Below, piece by piece: positions 23,990 through 36,607 of a DNA stretch of 64,000 bases. The notes under the pieces are model-generated. The model was not told the DNA's origin. It ran no database searches and was given only the letters and a program-made list of their open reading frames with translations. The position numbers and the translations under genes are program-made. This stretch comes from Asterella californica. Lineage: Eukaryota; Streptophyta; Marchantiopsida; Marchantiales; Aytoniaceae. Location: assembly GCA_036924285.1 (NCBI GenBank), contig JAYKYS010000015.1, positions 7,254,001-7,318,000 on the forward strand, in the 5' to 3' direction. Positions within the stretch are counted from its first letter, which is position 1. Each line of letters begins with the position of its first letter.

Positions 23990-26590
23990 CCAGGTTGTCA
24001 GTAGAGAAGACCAGAGCCTCGAAGAGTTAATTAGCTCATCCGCACGCTCGCGTTTACCTCCCACTAAATTCCATGACACACCGGAAGGAGGAGGTCAAAC
24101 GGGTCATTATCCAATTATCAAATGGACATGAGCAGCAACTAGATTCCATGTTCCCTAGCTAGTAACACACATTTTCACCCATCCAATTATATACAAGCTT
24201 GCTTCCTTCATTCAGTCATTTGAACACATACTGGGACATATCTCTTTTACCGACAGATTCTGTATGGCTCGTGAGTGAGAACAACGGTGGACGTGGACTT
24301 CATCTAAGTGGTTCAGACCGGGTTTGAAACCTTCAGAGCTGTGAGATTCACACAGTGAGATTCACACCGAGATATTTTTTCTATTAATCCTTCAGTGTCG
24401 CGGGCTTAACCCGCTTCTCGCTTCGACAGAAAAAACACAGCGAGATTCCGCATCTGCTGTTCCGTCAGTTTTTAGACTTTATGCTTATCGTCTTTTAGAA
24501 AATTTCACGGTTACTTTTACGGCGGTGAAAGCTACCCCAGCTGATCAAGTCTTAATAAAAGAACGATGCGAAATCCTTTGTCGATCGAGCTTCATGTTAC
24601 TTACTATTGCCAGGTGATTATACCGGTCGATTGGGACAGTGCGGCTGTCCAGTCGTCCATTCATCAAAAACTGCAACGGCGGCTGGTTCTTCCGTCAACG
24701 GAGGCCAGCCGCACATGCGAAAACTGGTCCATGTGATGCATCCTTCGTTAGTGGTTATCAGCTTTCCGTTTGTCGGATGTGCACAATATTCCCGGAACCC
24801 CACTCCCAAATTTGCGAACTCTGCCTGAGGAGCAGATAACATAAGTCACCGTTTTCCCTGCCGGTTTTGCAAATTGAATGAGATCCTTCGTGTTTCTATC
24901 TCGGCATAGCCGACAAATCCTCGTTCATCTTGGAATTCAAGAGAGAGGCTGTTGCGCGCTGCAGACGCATCTCAGATTGACGTTGAGGTCAACAGTCAAC
25001 TGCAGCCAAATTGTAGATATACCTCCACGAGAGAAGTCCGAGTCCGAAGTCAAGGTCGGTTGAGTCCAACTCGACAATGCCTGCAAGAGACAAAAGGTTT
25101 AATATGCAACTGGCATGTATGGGATCCACTTCCATGCATGCTCGGGCCGGGAATCTCCAGAAAGCATCAATCGTGGAGACCTGCATGCTCGATCGCTTAA
25201 TTTGTTTCTTCCAGATCGATCGAGCTCCTTCTGTAGCTGACAGGTGATCATTCGACGAGTGTATTAATTACCGCCGACAGTCGATTTTTCTTAGTCGTAT
25301 TCCACTCGGATAGTACTAACTCAGCAGCTCTCGTCTTATGATCAGTCATGTTCGGCATATTCGCTCTTTTGCTGCGGAATCTGACTACCAAAACCCACTC
25401 AGGATTAGTGTGTCGATCTAATCTTGGTTCTCATTCGTTCAAACAACTTCAGATCTAGACCTTTCCTCGTTGGTCGAAGCTTGCTCAGTGACGAAATTCG
25501 TAGTAAACACCAGCGAAGGAATATTGAGGCTATTGATTGAATAGGGGTTGATATCGATGCTAAGAGCATCTCCAACGCGGGCCATTAAAGGCTCCCCAGG
25601 AAAACCTTCCCACCGTGAACCGAAATTTACTTGAGTGGCCTCATTCCCCTAAACCTCAACTCGACAGTACCCGTGTGCAAAATGAAAGACTTGACTGACC
25701 CGATAGAGGAAATAGCTCGGAAACTTCCATGTCACTTTGTAACATTACGTTGCAGTTGAGGCGTGACCTGGCAGGTGTCCAAATCATGGTATGGAAATTA
25801 CTCGGTAGTGACTATTTTCATATCTCCTTCGACTTGGTTTGCAGAGAACGTCCGCGAAGGTGATCGCTGTGAAATTGTTAATTTTTATTTTCGTTCGCTT
25901 CATCCCATGGCATCTCATTGAAGGTCTCTCGACAATGATGCAGATTGCATCTCCGAGACCAAATTCTCAGAGAGTGAAGAGTTTGATGATAGAGTTGCGA
26001 AATGCAAGACGTTAATATGAAAGCTCTAGAATTGTATGAATTGAAGGAAGTATGCATGAACCTAGTTCTCATCGAGCAGGTGGAGCAAAGGTTGCTAAAG
26101 ACCTCGCGTTGTCGTGTTGCAAGATAGTCTGTATAGTAACAAAAAGATTTTTCTTTCATTGTGTACGTAGTTGTAAAGGAAGTTGCTCTAGAACTTGTTA
26201 AATTGAGCAGGTGTTAAGTTAAGGCTAAGATAGACAAGCTACCCTCTAGTTTATATTTTAAAGAACTACTAAGAAGTTATGAAGATATCAAATAGAAGCT
26301 CTTCTTGAATAGAACAACATCTCCAACCTTGTGTTTTCATTTATGCGAGATAAGGTTATACATAGATGTTTGCATCATTTTTAGTTTAAAAAGATGACAA
26401 AAGAAAAAAATTTGTCATTTTTTCTAATGATTTGGATTCATTATCTGATGACACAATCGTGTAAGTGTTCTTGAGTAGTATAGTTCTGGTTCTTTAGTTA
26501 TTAGAAACAAAGATGTATAGTGAAAATAACACTCGAAAAATGAACAAAAGAAATAAAAGCAAGTTCTCTAAGCTTATGTACATGTTTATT
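23990..26590. other. intergenic region, no gene recognised
   Basis: Overlapping ORFs on both strands at about 24,600-24,840 are open but have no recognised motif and no splice-supported extension. A small GC stem (GCGGCTGG..CCAGCCGC) lies at about 24,680-24,716. From about 26,150 onwards the DNA becomes AT-rich and leads into the repeat array. Confidence 0.4.
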
Positions 26591-26729
26591 TACTTTATTA
26601 AACGGAGAATGAGCCACCTTTAGTGGAAGGGGCGCTCACCTAAGAAGAAGAGATCCTTGGATGAAATCTTCTTAGCTCTTGATTTTTATCTCAACATGTT
26701 GACTTCTCGGATGAGAGTCTATGTTGGAT

Positions 26730-27315
26730 GTGTGACTAAGTCTTACATATCTAAGGTTGGAGGACTGATATCTTTCTTAAACGTGGGCTTTTTAGCCTAA
26801 GCCTCCACATACAACCAAGATTATGAGCTGAGAGATACTTGATTCAACTATGGGAGGACTGTAAGACATGTGAGGTGGTCTTGTAATTGTGACTTCAGTA
26901 GTAAAATCGTGACTTAGTTCATAAATGAGTTGCATCAAAGTGGCATCGAGGGTGTAGCTACGTCTTGTACATATAAGAGCAGAGGACTAGTATCCTCTTT
27001 AAACATAGACTTCTTGGCTTAAACTTCCGAATGCAATCGAGATTAGAGCTGAGAGTTCATACTCTGGGTTGCATCAAGATGACATCAAGGGTGTGACTAC
27101 GTCTTACACATCTAAGGGTGGAGGACTGATATCCTCCTTAAACGTGGACTTCTTGACCTAAGCCTTCACATGCAATTGAGATTATGAACTGAGAGATACT
27201 TGATTCAGCTATAAGATGAATGTAAGCTTTGTGGGGTGGTCTTGTAGTTGTGGTTTCGGTCGTAAAATCATGATTTAGTTCATAATTTAAGTTGCATCAA
27301 GATGACATCGAGAGT
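26730..27315. repeat. three-copy tandem array upstream of gypsy element 2
   Basis: Three units start at about 26,730, 26,952 and 27,091. Each opens GTGTGACTA(A/C)GTCTTAC-like and contains GGAGGACTGATATC-like and GAGATTA(T)GA(A/G)CTGAGAG-like blocks. Units 1 and 3 are about 222-225 bp; unit 2 is about 139 bp because it lacks the second half (the part with GTGGTCTTGTA and TTTAGTTCATAA). The array sits directly before the leader of a gypsy element and may be part of its LTR. Confidence 0.75.
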
Positions 27316-27333
27316 TGAGAAATTTTTATTAAG

Positions 27334-29180
27334 CATGGGGTCACCTTAGGTAGGGGGCGGCTTGAGAAGTAAATATCCAACACAAGGACATAAAGACTCC
27401 AGCTTAGCTAGAGAGCTGCTCAACATGGGGCTTGTTTTCTAAGTAAATCGACATATGATTAGAGTTCGAGCGACATTCAAGAGAGTTGAAGAGACGACGT
27501 GCATAGAAAAAAGAGGAGAAGATTGTGATGGTTGAGGACATTGACTATAAAATTGAGGCATGAATAAATTTTTTGAGTCTTGGAAAGCTTATTTGCACAA
27601 ATTTGAGTGTTTTGTTGACCTTGGTGGTTACAAGCGACTGTATTTGAGTTCTGAATACTAGTAATAGTTTGTTTTCCTTTTGATCATTCTCACTATCAAT
27701 CACAGACAAGAGGTCTGCCCTCCATAGGAAAATTTCTTCTTACAATATCAGGTGCTTCCACTGAGAGCTCTTAGGGTGATTGATTTGGAGAATTTGTTGG
27801 ATTGAGTGAAGAAGATCGATCATGGTGTTGTCGCTCAGGTGTAGCTGTTGCTCAAGGTATTCTTGTTCAAAGGACTCTTGGTCAAGATGGCGTTGCTCCA
27901 GTAAAAAGTGTACTTGCTGCAGCTCCAGTAAAAAGTGCACAACATGCTATTGATACAACTCAAATTCTTCAACCATTGGCTACTTTGATTCAACAACAAC
28001 TTGCAGTTGGAAGAATTGAGCAGAAATTGACAAAGACTTTACAGACAATTGTTGGTCGATGTGAGCGATTCGATGACAAAGATGTTACCAAGTACTTGTA
28101 GGTATATGTGAGCGAAATGAAACAAGTGAGGGCACTTGAAGTTGAGATAATTTTGAGTTTTGAGTTGATCGTTGTTCTTGAACTAAGAGAGAAAGTAAGA
28201 AGTATACAAAAGAGACATCTAGGAGGATGTACTCTTATGAATGTGTACTGAGAAAATAATTTCACCGAGAGGACACTTCTTGATTGGATAGAGCGTCAAC
28301 CTAGGCGTACCATGGGACTGAATGAGTTTATCCGTGAGTTTGATAAGAAGTACTTGTAGCTTTCTAGCCTAGAAAAGTTGACGCTGGATGTTAGAAAGAC
28401 AGAGTTGTTCTTGAGATGAATTCGTAGTAGGTAGACTCTATTTTATGTTAGCTTGTAGTGGAGCAGAGGGGAGAGTTACATCTGATTGGAGAAGAATGGA
28501 CGAAGCAGTATCTATTCTTGCAAGACAATGTCATGGTAGGATGACAGTAACTCAATAACTAGATACAACAACTTTGCCAGAACAACGAGTAGTTTCTCAA
28601 GTCTCAATACTTCCTTCAATAATTCTCCAAGTACATGTGATTCCTCAAGCATCTATAGTGTTCGTTCTAGCACAAAGAGTTCCTAGACAACGACCTGTTG
28701 AGAATCAGAATCAACATAACCTGATTGAAGAGCTGACTCAACAATTGAGAGATTTAAGAGTTGAGATGACAGATTTGAAGAGAGATCAGCGACCAGCAAC
28801 GCCAAGTGCTCAATCTGTAGGAGAGACCTTTACCAAGAGATGTATCTGATGTGATAGTCCATATCATCTCAGTGGGGGTTGTCAAGAATTAGCAGTTGCT
28901 TTGCAAGAAGGTGTGATCACACTATTAGAAGAACAAGTTGCATCTAACCGTCATTAGACAATCTCTGAACACACATTTTGGAAGAGAGATGAGGAGTTTG
29001 CTTCTAGCAGTTTGGTGCAAAGTAGTCTATGAAGTACATGGAGTACACTCCATCAATGTAGAACAATCTTTAGTTTATACCTTTAGTTACTTCTTGTGTA
29101 GATTCGTCCATGGAATTCATGTACGACTCGTAGTTCAACAAGTAGATGCACATGGATTTAAAAAGTTTAATCAATTTTAA
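27334..29180 (+). mobile_element. gypsy element 2, 5' end remnant
   Basis: Plus-strand relative of the element at the left edge. An LTR-like end (CTTCTTACA, to 27,744) is followed by a primer-site block (GGTGCTTCCACTGAGAGC, from 27,751) that matches element 1, then by a gag related to element 1. Nothing recognisable as protease or RT follows; similarity ends at about 29,180. The start is set at the point where the tandem array ends, and the true LTR start could be further left (about 26,600). Confidence 0.75.
27802..28960 (+). pseudogene. gypsy gag remnant (element 2)
   Basis: Blocks in order: DTTQILQPLATLIQQQLAVG, TLQTIVGRCERFDDKDVTKY, SFELIVVLELREKVR, TLLDWIERQPRRTMGLNEFI, LEKLTLDVRKTELFL and later LIEELTQQLRDLRVEMTDLK, each aligning with the gag at 4.5-5.5 kb. 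The zinc knuckle (28,841-28,882) keeps Cys-Cys-His-Cys, but its Trp is replaced by TGA at 28,847-28,849. TAG stops at 28,099-28,101 and 28,357-28,359 sit where Gln is expected. Several frameshifts are present, so this copy is older than element 1. Confidence 0.85.
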
Positions 29181-31345
29181 ATGGGTGACTTGAAGTCCTC
29201 CGACCATCCTGAACAAAAAATGGAAAAATTTTCAATACAACAGTATGAACGTATTCAATCAAAGATGCCATTTTTGTCTAGACTTGAACAATGATTATAC
29301 CTCTAAGTACACATAAAATAAAAAAATTCGAAGTTTGAACATAACATCTATGATAAATCATTTAATACTGAATCATTTCTTATAGAGTCCTGGATACTTA
29401 AGTGATAAAATGAATTTTTCTTGTTGGTTATATGTGCATGTGCGTGATATGCTTGGTTAGCAAAGGACACAATCTGAGGTCTTGAGTTTTATGATATAGT
29501 AAAAATAGTTACATAGATGAAAACAACTTCGAACTATTGAACATTGAATATAATGTTAATTATAGAATTTGATGAGATGTTGATATTTCTCAAAGTTATC
29601 ATATGTCGTCATCGAAATTAGCTCAAAACTCGAAGTTTTATGTGAAATATATCTTCTTCGGAATTCAAATAGATTTTGAGATTTCTGCACAAAAGTAACT
29701 GCAAAATTTATGAAATTAATATTATTTACTCCCGAGTAGCTCCTGAAATATCAAAAATTATTCTGAGTTCTTATTTCGAGTACATGGTTGTCATTAGCGC
29801 CTGTTCAAGATAGTGATAAATCCAATTCACGAAATGACTGAAAATATTCATTCAGATGAATTCTACTAGCGGCAGTCCTAAATTCCTAAATGTTCATCCG
29901 CGCATGTCAACTACAGTTTCTGATGACTTGTGTCTACCCTCCATTGCTCGAAAGAACTTCTCGTCTCGTCTGCACTCTCTTGCACCACTCACGACAAACA
30001 AATGTTGATTTTTTCAGTTGGAAAACATAATGCTTCCAAGTTCCATGGACAGATCTCCTGGATGACTTCTGCTCTATCTATGATTTTGGTGTGTTCGAAG
30101 ATGCAAATGAATTACCCGTTAAGAAACATTATGTATGGTCGCTGTTTCAAGCTTCATTACCAGATTCATGAGCGCCTCGAGAGACTCACAGGAGAATGAG
30201 AGTTACTCCCTGCTGTCATCTGCTACTTTCCATGTAATGACTTGCCTTATCGACCCGTAACATTGTAAATGTCACGCACTGCGCGAAGGTGACATGGAAA
30301 TTTCTAATCATCTTCTTCCTGTTTGGGGGTTGGTCAAGTTCTTTCATTTTGCAAGGTTATGTCGATTTGAGGTTTAGGCGCATGAGGCTAGTCAAGTAAA
30401 CTTCGTCTTTATACTAGTCTTTCGTTTACATACTTCCCTAAAAGCTACGCAGCTTCTCTAACTTAAAAGGCTCCTTTACCTCAAATCAACAGGAACCGTC
30501 TTTGGCAGTTCTGAAAACGTTTGAGTTTCTGCTACTCTTTAGAGACTCATTTCAAGAAATTTTCTTGCTTAAAGATAAAGATCCCTCCACTCTTTAATCT
30601 GTAAATTAGAAATAAAGAGTTCTTTATCGGAGATGAGCAATTATCGAAGGGGCTGACTTTTGGAGCAAACTAGACAGCCATGGATGGATGCAAGTCAATG
30701 CTATAGATAAGCTTATGACGAACATTCTGGAGAAGCGAGCGAGGATATGATGACTCTTGCGTCTACGTATATACTACAGTAGGCTAAGCTAGTAAGATGC
30801 ATGTTCTGTCGCAGATAATAGAGAGCAAGTCTAGAGTCTAGACTCACTGATGCCCGGCTAGCGCTCGGGGACCCGTTTTCTTATCTATAACTTTTACGTG
30901 GCCAGGAACGAGTCAAACTATGGCGTACCCCACATACTATTAACTTTCATGATATTTACGGTATGCTGAAAACAGTGAGTTCGATTCAGCTTGAGCATGC
31001 CATTCGGATAACGAATTACTAAGGCTCGAACCGGTTTTCCTTCCAGCTCGACGAAATCTCGATGCCAGCCCTTTGACGAGTTGATGCTAAGAACTTGCGC
31101 GTGCACGTTCTAGTTAATTACAATCAGTAAAGTAAGTTCAGCATTACCATAGAATTCGATTCCACCTCGTAAACCGTGGATGATTGAATCTCAAGCTAGA
31201 GCCTAATCTTCGAATGCAGGCGCCGCCTCCATAAAAATATATGAACATCTCTATATATCTACAGGCGTGAACCTTGTTCCAGTTGCAAGGTTCATTAAAC
31301 CACAGTTAGGGGTATAAAAGCCGGAACCCTGCCCCGCATCAAAAG
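29181..31345. other. intergenic region, no gene recognised
   Basis: AT-rich to about 29,850, then mixed composition. Short ORFs (for example plus 29,930-30,199) show no motif. Confidence 0.4.
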
Positions 31346-31350
31346 TTTCG

Positions 31351-31406
31351 TAACTCAGATGGTCGAGGTTTGAACATGGGGAGGCAGAGGTGTCAGGTTC
31401 AAAATC
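31351..31406 (+). repeat. possible tRNA-derived SINE head (Pol III A and B boxes)
   Basis: TAACTCAGATGG (31,351-31,362) resembles the A box TRGCNNAGYNGG, and GGTTCAAAATC (31,396-31,406) resembles the B box GGTTCGANTCC, spaced as in tRNA genes. The stems of a functional tRNA cannot be formed. An AT-rich tail follows. It could be chance. Confidence 0.3.
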
Positions 31407-31409
31407 GTG

Positions 31410-33427
31410 GTTTACATTAAAAATTTTGTCAGAAAATTTATTTTTGATTATAATTTTTTATAAATTCTCTTAAAAAATTGAATTTCAGAAATTTGATTTT
31501 CATTTCAGATGAATCGGTCACTATAACAAAATTTTTGTTCACTGTAACAAGAGTCCATTTGATAAGAGAACTTTTCAAAATTCAAAAACGAATATATTCT
31601 CTGTTTGTGATTCACATTACATTTTTCTTTTTCTCAATCGTCTGATCTCTGTTTGAAGACATTTACGGCTCATTTTGTAGGTCTCAAGATTCTTGTCATT
31701 TTAAATCTCATATCACCAACTTTAGATAACAAATAAGAACATAACAAGTAAGCACAGTTTCGATAGACTAACCCGCCAGAATTAATCTCTGAAGTTTTGA
31801 AGTGAAACTGATTCAAGTGAGATATCCCACTGGTAATATAGTGGTACCTGTGGTTTAAGCAGGTGTTAATCAAATCAATTAATCCGTCAAAATACAGAGA
31901 CTCTTCATCGCGCACCTGAAAGCAAGGATGAAATAACAACTATATGTATCCATGTATATGCTAAAAGGTCCAACGACGTTTGATTCTACTTTCAGGATCG
32001 AAAACCTTGCGCTCTCTGAAGTCGACTTAAATCGATACGTCAGAAGAGTACGAGGAAAGATATCGATTAGGCTTCTTCTAAGTTAACTGCCATGCATAAA
32101 AGTTTCAGATCTATTGCTGCTGGATCCAGAAGAAATTTCAGACTTCCAATATCCACTACAACGACAGTCGTAAGGGAATGTATGTAGCAACTACTTCCTT
32201 CTTGATCGCGCAACAGGCCTGAAGTTCTGAGCCTGATCCTGCGAAGTCACGGTCGTCTAGATCTTTCACGTCAAGTGAAGTGATCATGAGGTCTCTTTTC
32301 TGCGCTGTTTTGTGTCAAAGTATAGGTACCGTAATATACGTGTCCACAGGCTGCCGACCGACAAGGAACGCGAAATCCGGTACCATTTGTCGATCAGTCC
32401 CGGTGACCCTTACTGTTACGTTACGTTCATGTGCTGCATTTCCCACTAAATTAAAGCGTCTCTAATTTCCTGATGGTGCCTTCTAAGCTAGAAACAAAGA
32501 GGAAAATAGAGGCTCCCCGATACAAAACAAAAGAAACTGTAGCTTTTGTCGTGGAGGTCTTGAGTGCGCAAGATCGATCGATGCTATCTTCTGAACTCTC
32601 ATGCCAATGCTGAGAAATTATCAGCATGTCTTGCAGTTCCCCCTCACTCGTCCTCACTCCAGCTCGTTTGGACACATGCACATCCGGATTGAGTTAGAGC
32701 TCTCAGTCTGTTTTGCATGCTTAACTAGTCGATGAACCAACCGTTCGAAGAAAGACGGACAAAATTACGGATGGTACAAGACGTTGACGAATATAGACCT
32801 AAATAAGACGATGGACTCGTGTATCGACAAGGACGATCTCGACGGATATTCGAATTCCCGACTACACGATCCCTCAGCAACAAGCAAGCAAAGGGAATCT
32901 CTTCACGTTGCTTTTCCATGGACAGCTCCTGTCGATCGAAGGGAGCGTGATGTTATCTAGAGGTGGGAGATTGTTGCTCAGCTGGACCAAAAGGGATGAT
33001 CGCCAGCTGTTTCCGGTACAGGACAAATGGAGATCTTAGATCGATCGATGTGGCTGTGCTGCCTTTCTAGCTAAGTTGCTTAATGGTTCTAGCTTTTCGA
33101 TTCTTTGGCTTATTCTTGTCTTAGACTATTCGATGGCCTCGGAAGCCCACTTTTGATTCAGTCTCTCCACTGCAAACCGCGAGCTTGCAAGTGGCGAAAG
33201 TTTGACTTTTGTCTCGTGCTCGTGCTCAAAATCAGCGTTGGCTTCAGTCTTCAGCATTGATGATGATACTTTAGTCCAGGTCGTCCAACGCCCTTGGGAC
33301 CCAGTCTCAGCGAGCTCGTATCTAGAAACAAATATTAACCTCCAGGAACTTCACGAACTGCACTGGCAACAGCCGGATCCGGATAGAGTCACTGCACTTC
33401 TTGAATCTTGAGCTCTGGCCATGGACT
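31410..33427. other. intergenic region, no gene recognised
   Basis: AT-rich to about 31,960, then mixed. Only isolated short ORFs without family signatures. Confidence 0.4.
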
Positions 33428-33784
33428 TGTTAAAGATAATTTCTAGTATATTAACCTCAGTCACATCTAAGTTAAGTCACCTCTAATACACCTCTAATAT
33501 ATTATCCTCAGTAACATCTCTATGACTAATGACTGATCTCTTGTCCATAGGTTAGAATATATAACAACCTCTTTTGAGAGACTAATGAAAGACTAGTGAC
33601 TAACCTCTTGTCCATAGGGTAGAGTATATAACAACCATGAAAGACTAGTGACTGACCTCTTGTCCATAGGGCAGAGTATATAACAACCCCTGGGAGATGA
33701 TGAGTCGAGGTGATGAATCGACTGATACCTTTAGTGATATCTCTTCTAGAGGAGAGAGTATTCACTCCGTTTGGTTCTCTAACA
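33428..33784 (+). mobile_element. solo LTR of the copia D family
   Basis: The 357-bp block runs from TGTTAAAGATAA to TTCTCTAACA, and is the plus-strand version of the LTRs at 36.4 and 39.6 kb. Flanks GGACT (33,423-33,427) and AGACT (33,785-33,789) are a one-mismatch target duplication, so this is a true solo LTR left by recombination between two LTRs. It contains three copies of an internal unit (GACTARTGACT..CTCTTGTCCATAGG..TATATAACAACC) at 33,523, 33,591 and 33,643. Confidence 0.88.
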
Positions 33785-36393
33785 AGACTAGCACAGTTCT
33801 CATTGAATGAACCGAGAGGATCATGGGGCCTCCAATGCGGAGCCAGCTGCTTGAGGGATGTCGATCTCCGAAATGTGCAACACACTGGTTGCAATTGGGT
33901 CACTGTTAATTATACCAACTTCTCGCCTTTATCGACCTCGGTAGGTGTTCTAGCTAGAAGAGAAGTCTTTGAATGAAATTTACAAATGCTACAGCAAGAA
34001 ACAGAACTGTTTTCGGAGTATCGAACACGTGTACAAGCGAACATGTACTGTCGTACATGTAAAGTTTCCTGTCTAGCAGTAAGTCAACTGGCTATTGACG
34101 ATGAGAATCTGACTGATGCTGAACGCCCACTTCACTGTGCCTGCAGCTGTTACATATACAGCTCGCCAGGGTCCTCAGATGAGATGAAAATTAATTAAAT
34201 ATCGACAAGAAACTTATTCATGTGTAAGCTGCAGGGGACTGTACATGTGAATGTGATCAGCATCATGGAGATTTTGAGATCATGCAGTACCTGGAGCTCC
34301 AGATGCAATTGAGAGCAAGGTTCAACAGAATCCATTGTACTTCCTCTCTCTAATTTAATTTGGTTATGATTAAAGAGAAAGGTGAACGTTCAATCTGCTC
34401 TGTAGTATGTCAACTCTCAGTCAAGGTTGAGACTTACTACTCTGAATCGACCGGGCCGGTTAACCATGGAAAAGTATACGCAGTTTGCGTAGATGTAAAT
34501 CCTGATCCAGCCTAAACTCAAGGCGTAAAAGGCATAACTACGACCCTATGGAAGCATTTGACTGAATGGACAAAGCCACAGGAACAGGTTTGACACTCTA
34601 CGCCGACGAGTCACGCCGTTTGATAAAATTCAATTGATAGTTTTAGACAAGGAAAATGATATTTGTAGTAGAGGACAAAGTTAACGCGTTGACTTCGAAT
34701 TCAGATCATTCGAAGCTTCCCCTTCCTAGGCCTGTAATTAATTTCGAGCTCATCAGCTCCCCGTCCAACACTGATAGATAAGTCTAGCAGCATTCAATTT
34801 CAGCTGACGCGAGAATACATACGAAAGCCATCATGATGACTTTTTCTGCCCACTTTGAAGCTTTCCAAGAAGGATTGCCGTTTTGCTTTTACCATCAAAG
34901 TAAAGCTGAATGGTTTTGGTTTTTGTGTTTTCTCTCATAGCTTTTACTTCACTGTGAATGCCCATACTTCAATACTCAGCAAGAAAGTCATGATCAGGGC
35001 CTGCTGGGGAAAGGCAAAATAATTTCATCGGCATTCAAGATGATGGCAGTAGTAACCACGCTTTGCCTTTATCTAACTAACCTAAGGAACAAGGACGTGC
35101 ATAGCAAGCAGAAAGGGAAGCACCCACCACCTTTGAGTAATGTCTTCATCGACCTATAGTTAAAACACTAAATTTCGAGCTGGCGTTTGCCTCGGGATCC
35201 CCTGTCTGAATGGGAACTGCATTAACATTCTGGTCCCTAGTTTCTGTGCGCCGAAATGGTGATCTGGAGCTCGAGGTCTTTGTGTGGTGTGTTGTTCGAG
35301 CACGCTCCATCCACCAGGCTCGGTCGACGTCTCCGGAATGAGAACTCTCACAGTAATCCAGGCATGTATATGCTCTTTCGTTAATTTTCTCCTTGGTGTG
35401 CAGCTACTTGGCGTACAACAGCTAGCAGGACCATTAGGGACTTGATCGGGACGAAGAGAGAGATGCAGTCATGAGCATGTAACATGAGCAGAAGATAGAA
35501 TGCAGGGGCTGAATTGTCTGTTACTAGAGCAAGACTGCAGATTTTTTGGCTCGTGGATGCTCGTAGCTACTGTAGTGCTCATACTCAATCCCGACACCTT
35601 CGTAGATAGACATTCTTGTCAGGAAAAGCGGTATTCACCTCAATGCGGAGAAATGTACTCTCCGAGTGATTCTCCTCTCTTCAGTTTGGTGTTATTGATG
35701 GGCCAATATTTTGGATTCTAAGTTGGTCGATGTCAAAAGCTTGAGATCCGTTCGGCATAGCCGCTTTATTCGATTGCCCATACCCGCTGCTTGCCATTCT
35801 AGTGGCATGCCTGTCCTTCTCATGAATTAAGGTAGGCTGGTTCAGCACTGTTTGGTATTGGGTCTACAGCTGCAACTGAAAGGTTGAAACTCAAAACTGA
35901 AGTATTCCGCGTGGATGGATCGACTGGCAAAGCTCAGAGTCTGCTTTATCGATCATATCAGAAGAGTGAGTTCAGTCGAGCACTTTCTGTTCGCTTGGAG
36001 ACTGAGCAGTTTGAGAGGTCGAGGACGGTATGGTTGTTCCGAGAATATGACGGTCACCCTTTCAGTCGGGGCTCTCATGCCTGCAACTGTAAGCTTTTCA
36101 TACCAACCGCTTCATCAAACACATAACTCCTTAGGGTAGAAAACTTGGATCTGCTTGCGTGGTGTGGCGATGGCATGAGCGTGCTTGTCGTGTACGTAAA
36201 CTGTGTTATTCCTAACCACTTAGTCGTCGCTCAAACTCTGCATCCTGAAATATGCCTTCTACTGCAAGTTTTTGTTCACGATTTTGTTCCTCTAGCGTGC
36301 CCAGTCGTTAATCCTGCGAGCTCGCAAGAAGTTGCAGTCACTAAGTCGAAGACTTTCTACTACTGAAGTCAAAAAGCCCTAGCAAACAGAAAC
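33785..36393. other. intergenic region, no gene recognised
   Basis: Short ORFs at 33,988-34,198, 35,500-35,721 and 35,884-36,366 (plus) have no recognised motif. No RNA gene seen. Confidence 0.4.
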
Positions 36394-36607
36394 TGTTAGA
36401 GAAACAAATGTAATGAATACTCTCTCCTGTAGAAGAGATATCACTAAAGGGTTCAGTCGACTCATCATCTCTCAAGAGGGGTTGTTATATACTCTAACAT
36501 ATGGAAAAGAGATCAGTCATTAGTCATAAAGAGATGTTACTGTGATAAATATACTAAAGACTACTGTAGAAGTGACTGAAGTCTGAACCTAGACATTATC
36601 TTTAACA
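36394..36607 (-). repeat. 3' LTR of copia element D
   Basis: 214 bp, TGTTAGAGAAAC..CTTTAACA. It holds one copy of the internal GAGATCAGTCA-type unit. Confidence 0.9.

Noticed and set aside
24607..24842. Overlapping ORFs on both strands as a gene
   Set aside because: No recognised motif, no splice-supported extension, and both strands equally open, which suggests chance.
30960..31030. B-box-like GAGTTCGATTC as another Pol III element
   Set aside because: No A box at tRNA-like spacing upstream and the match is partial.
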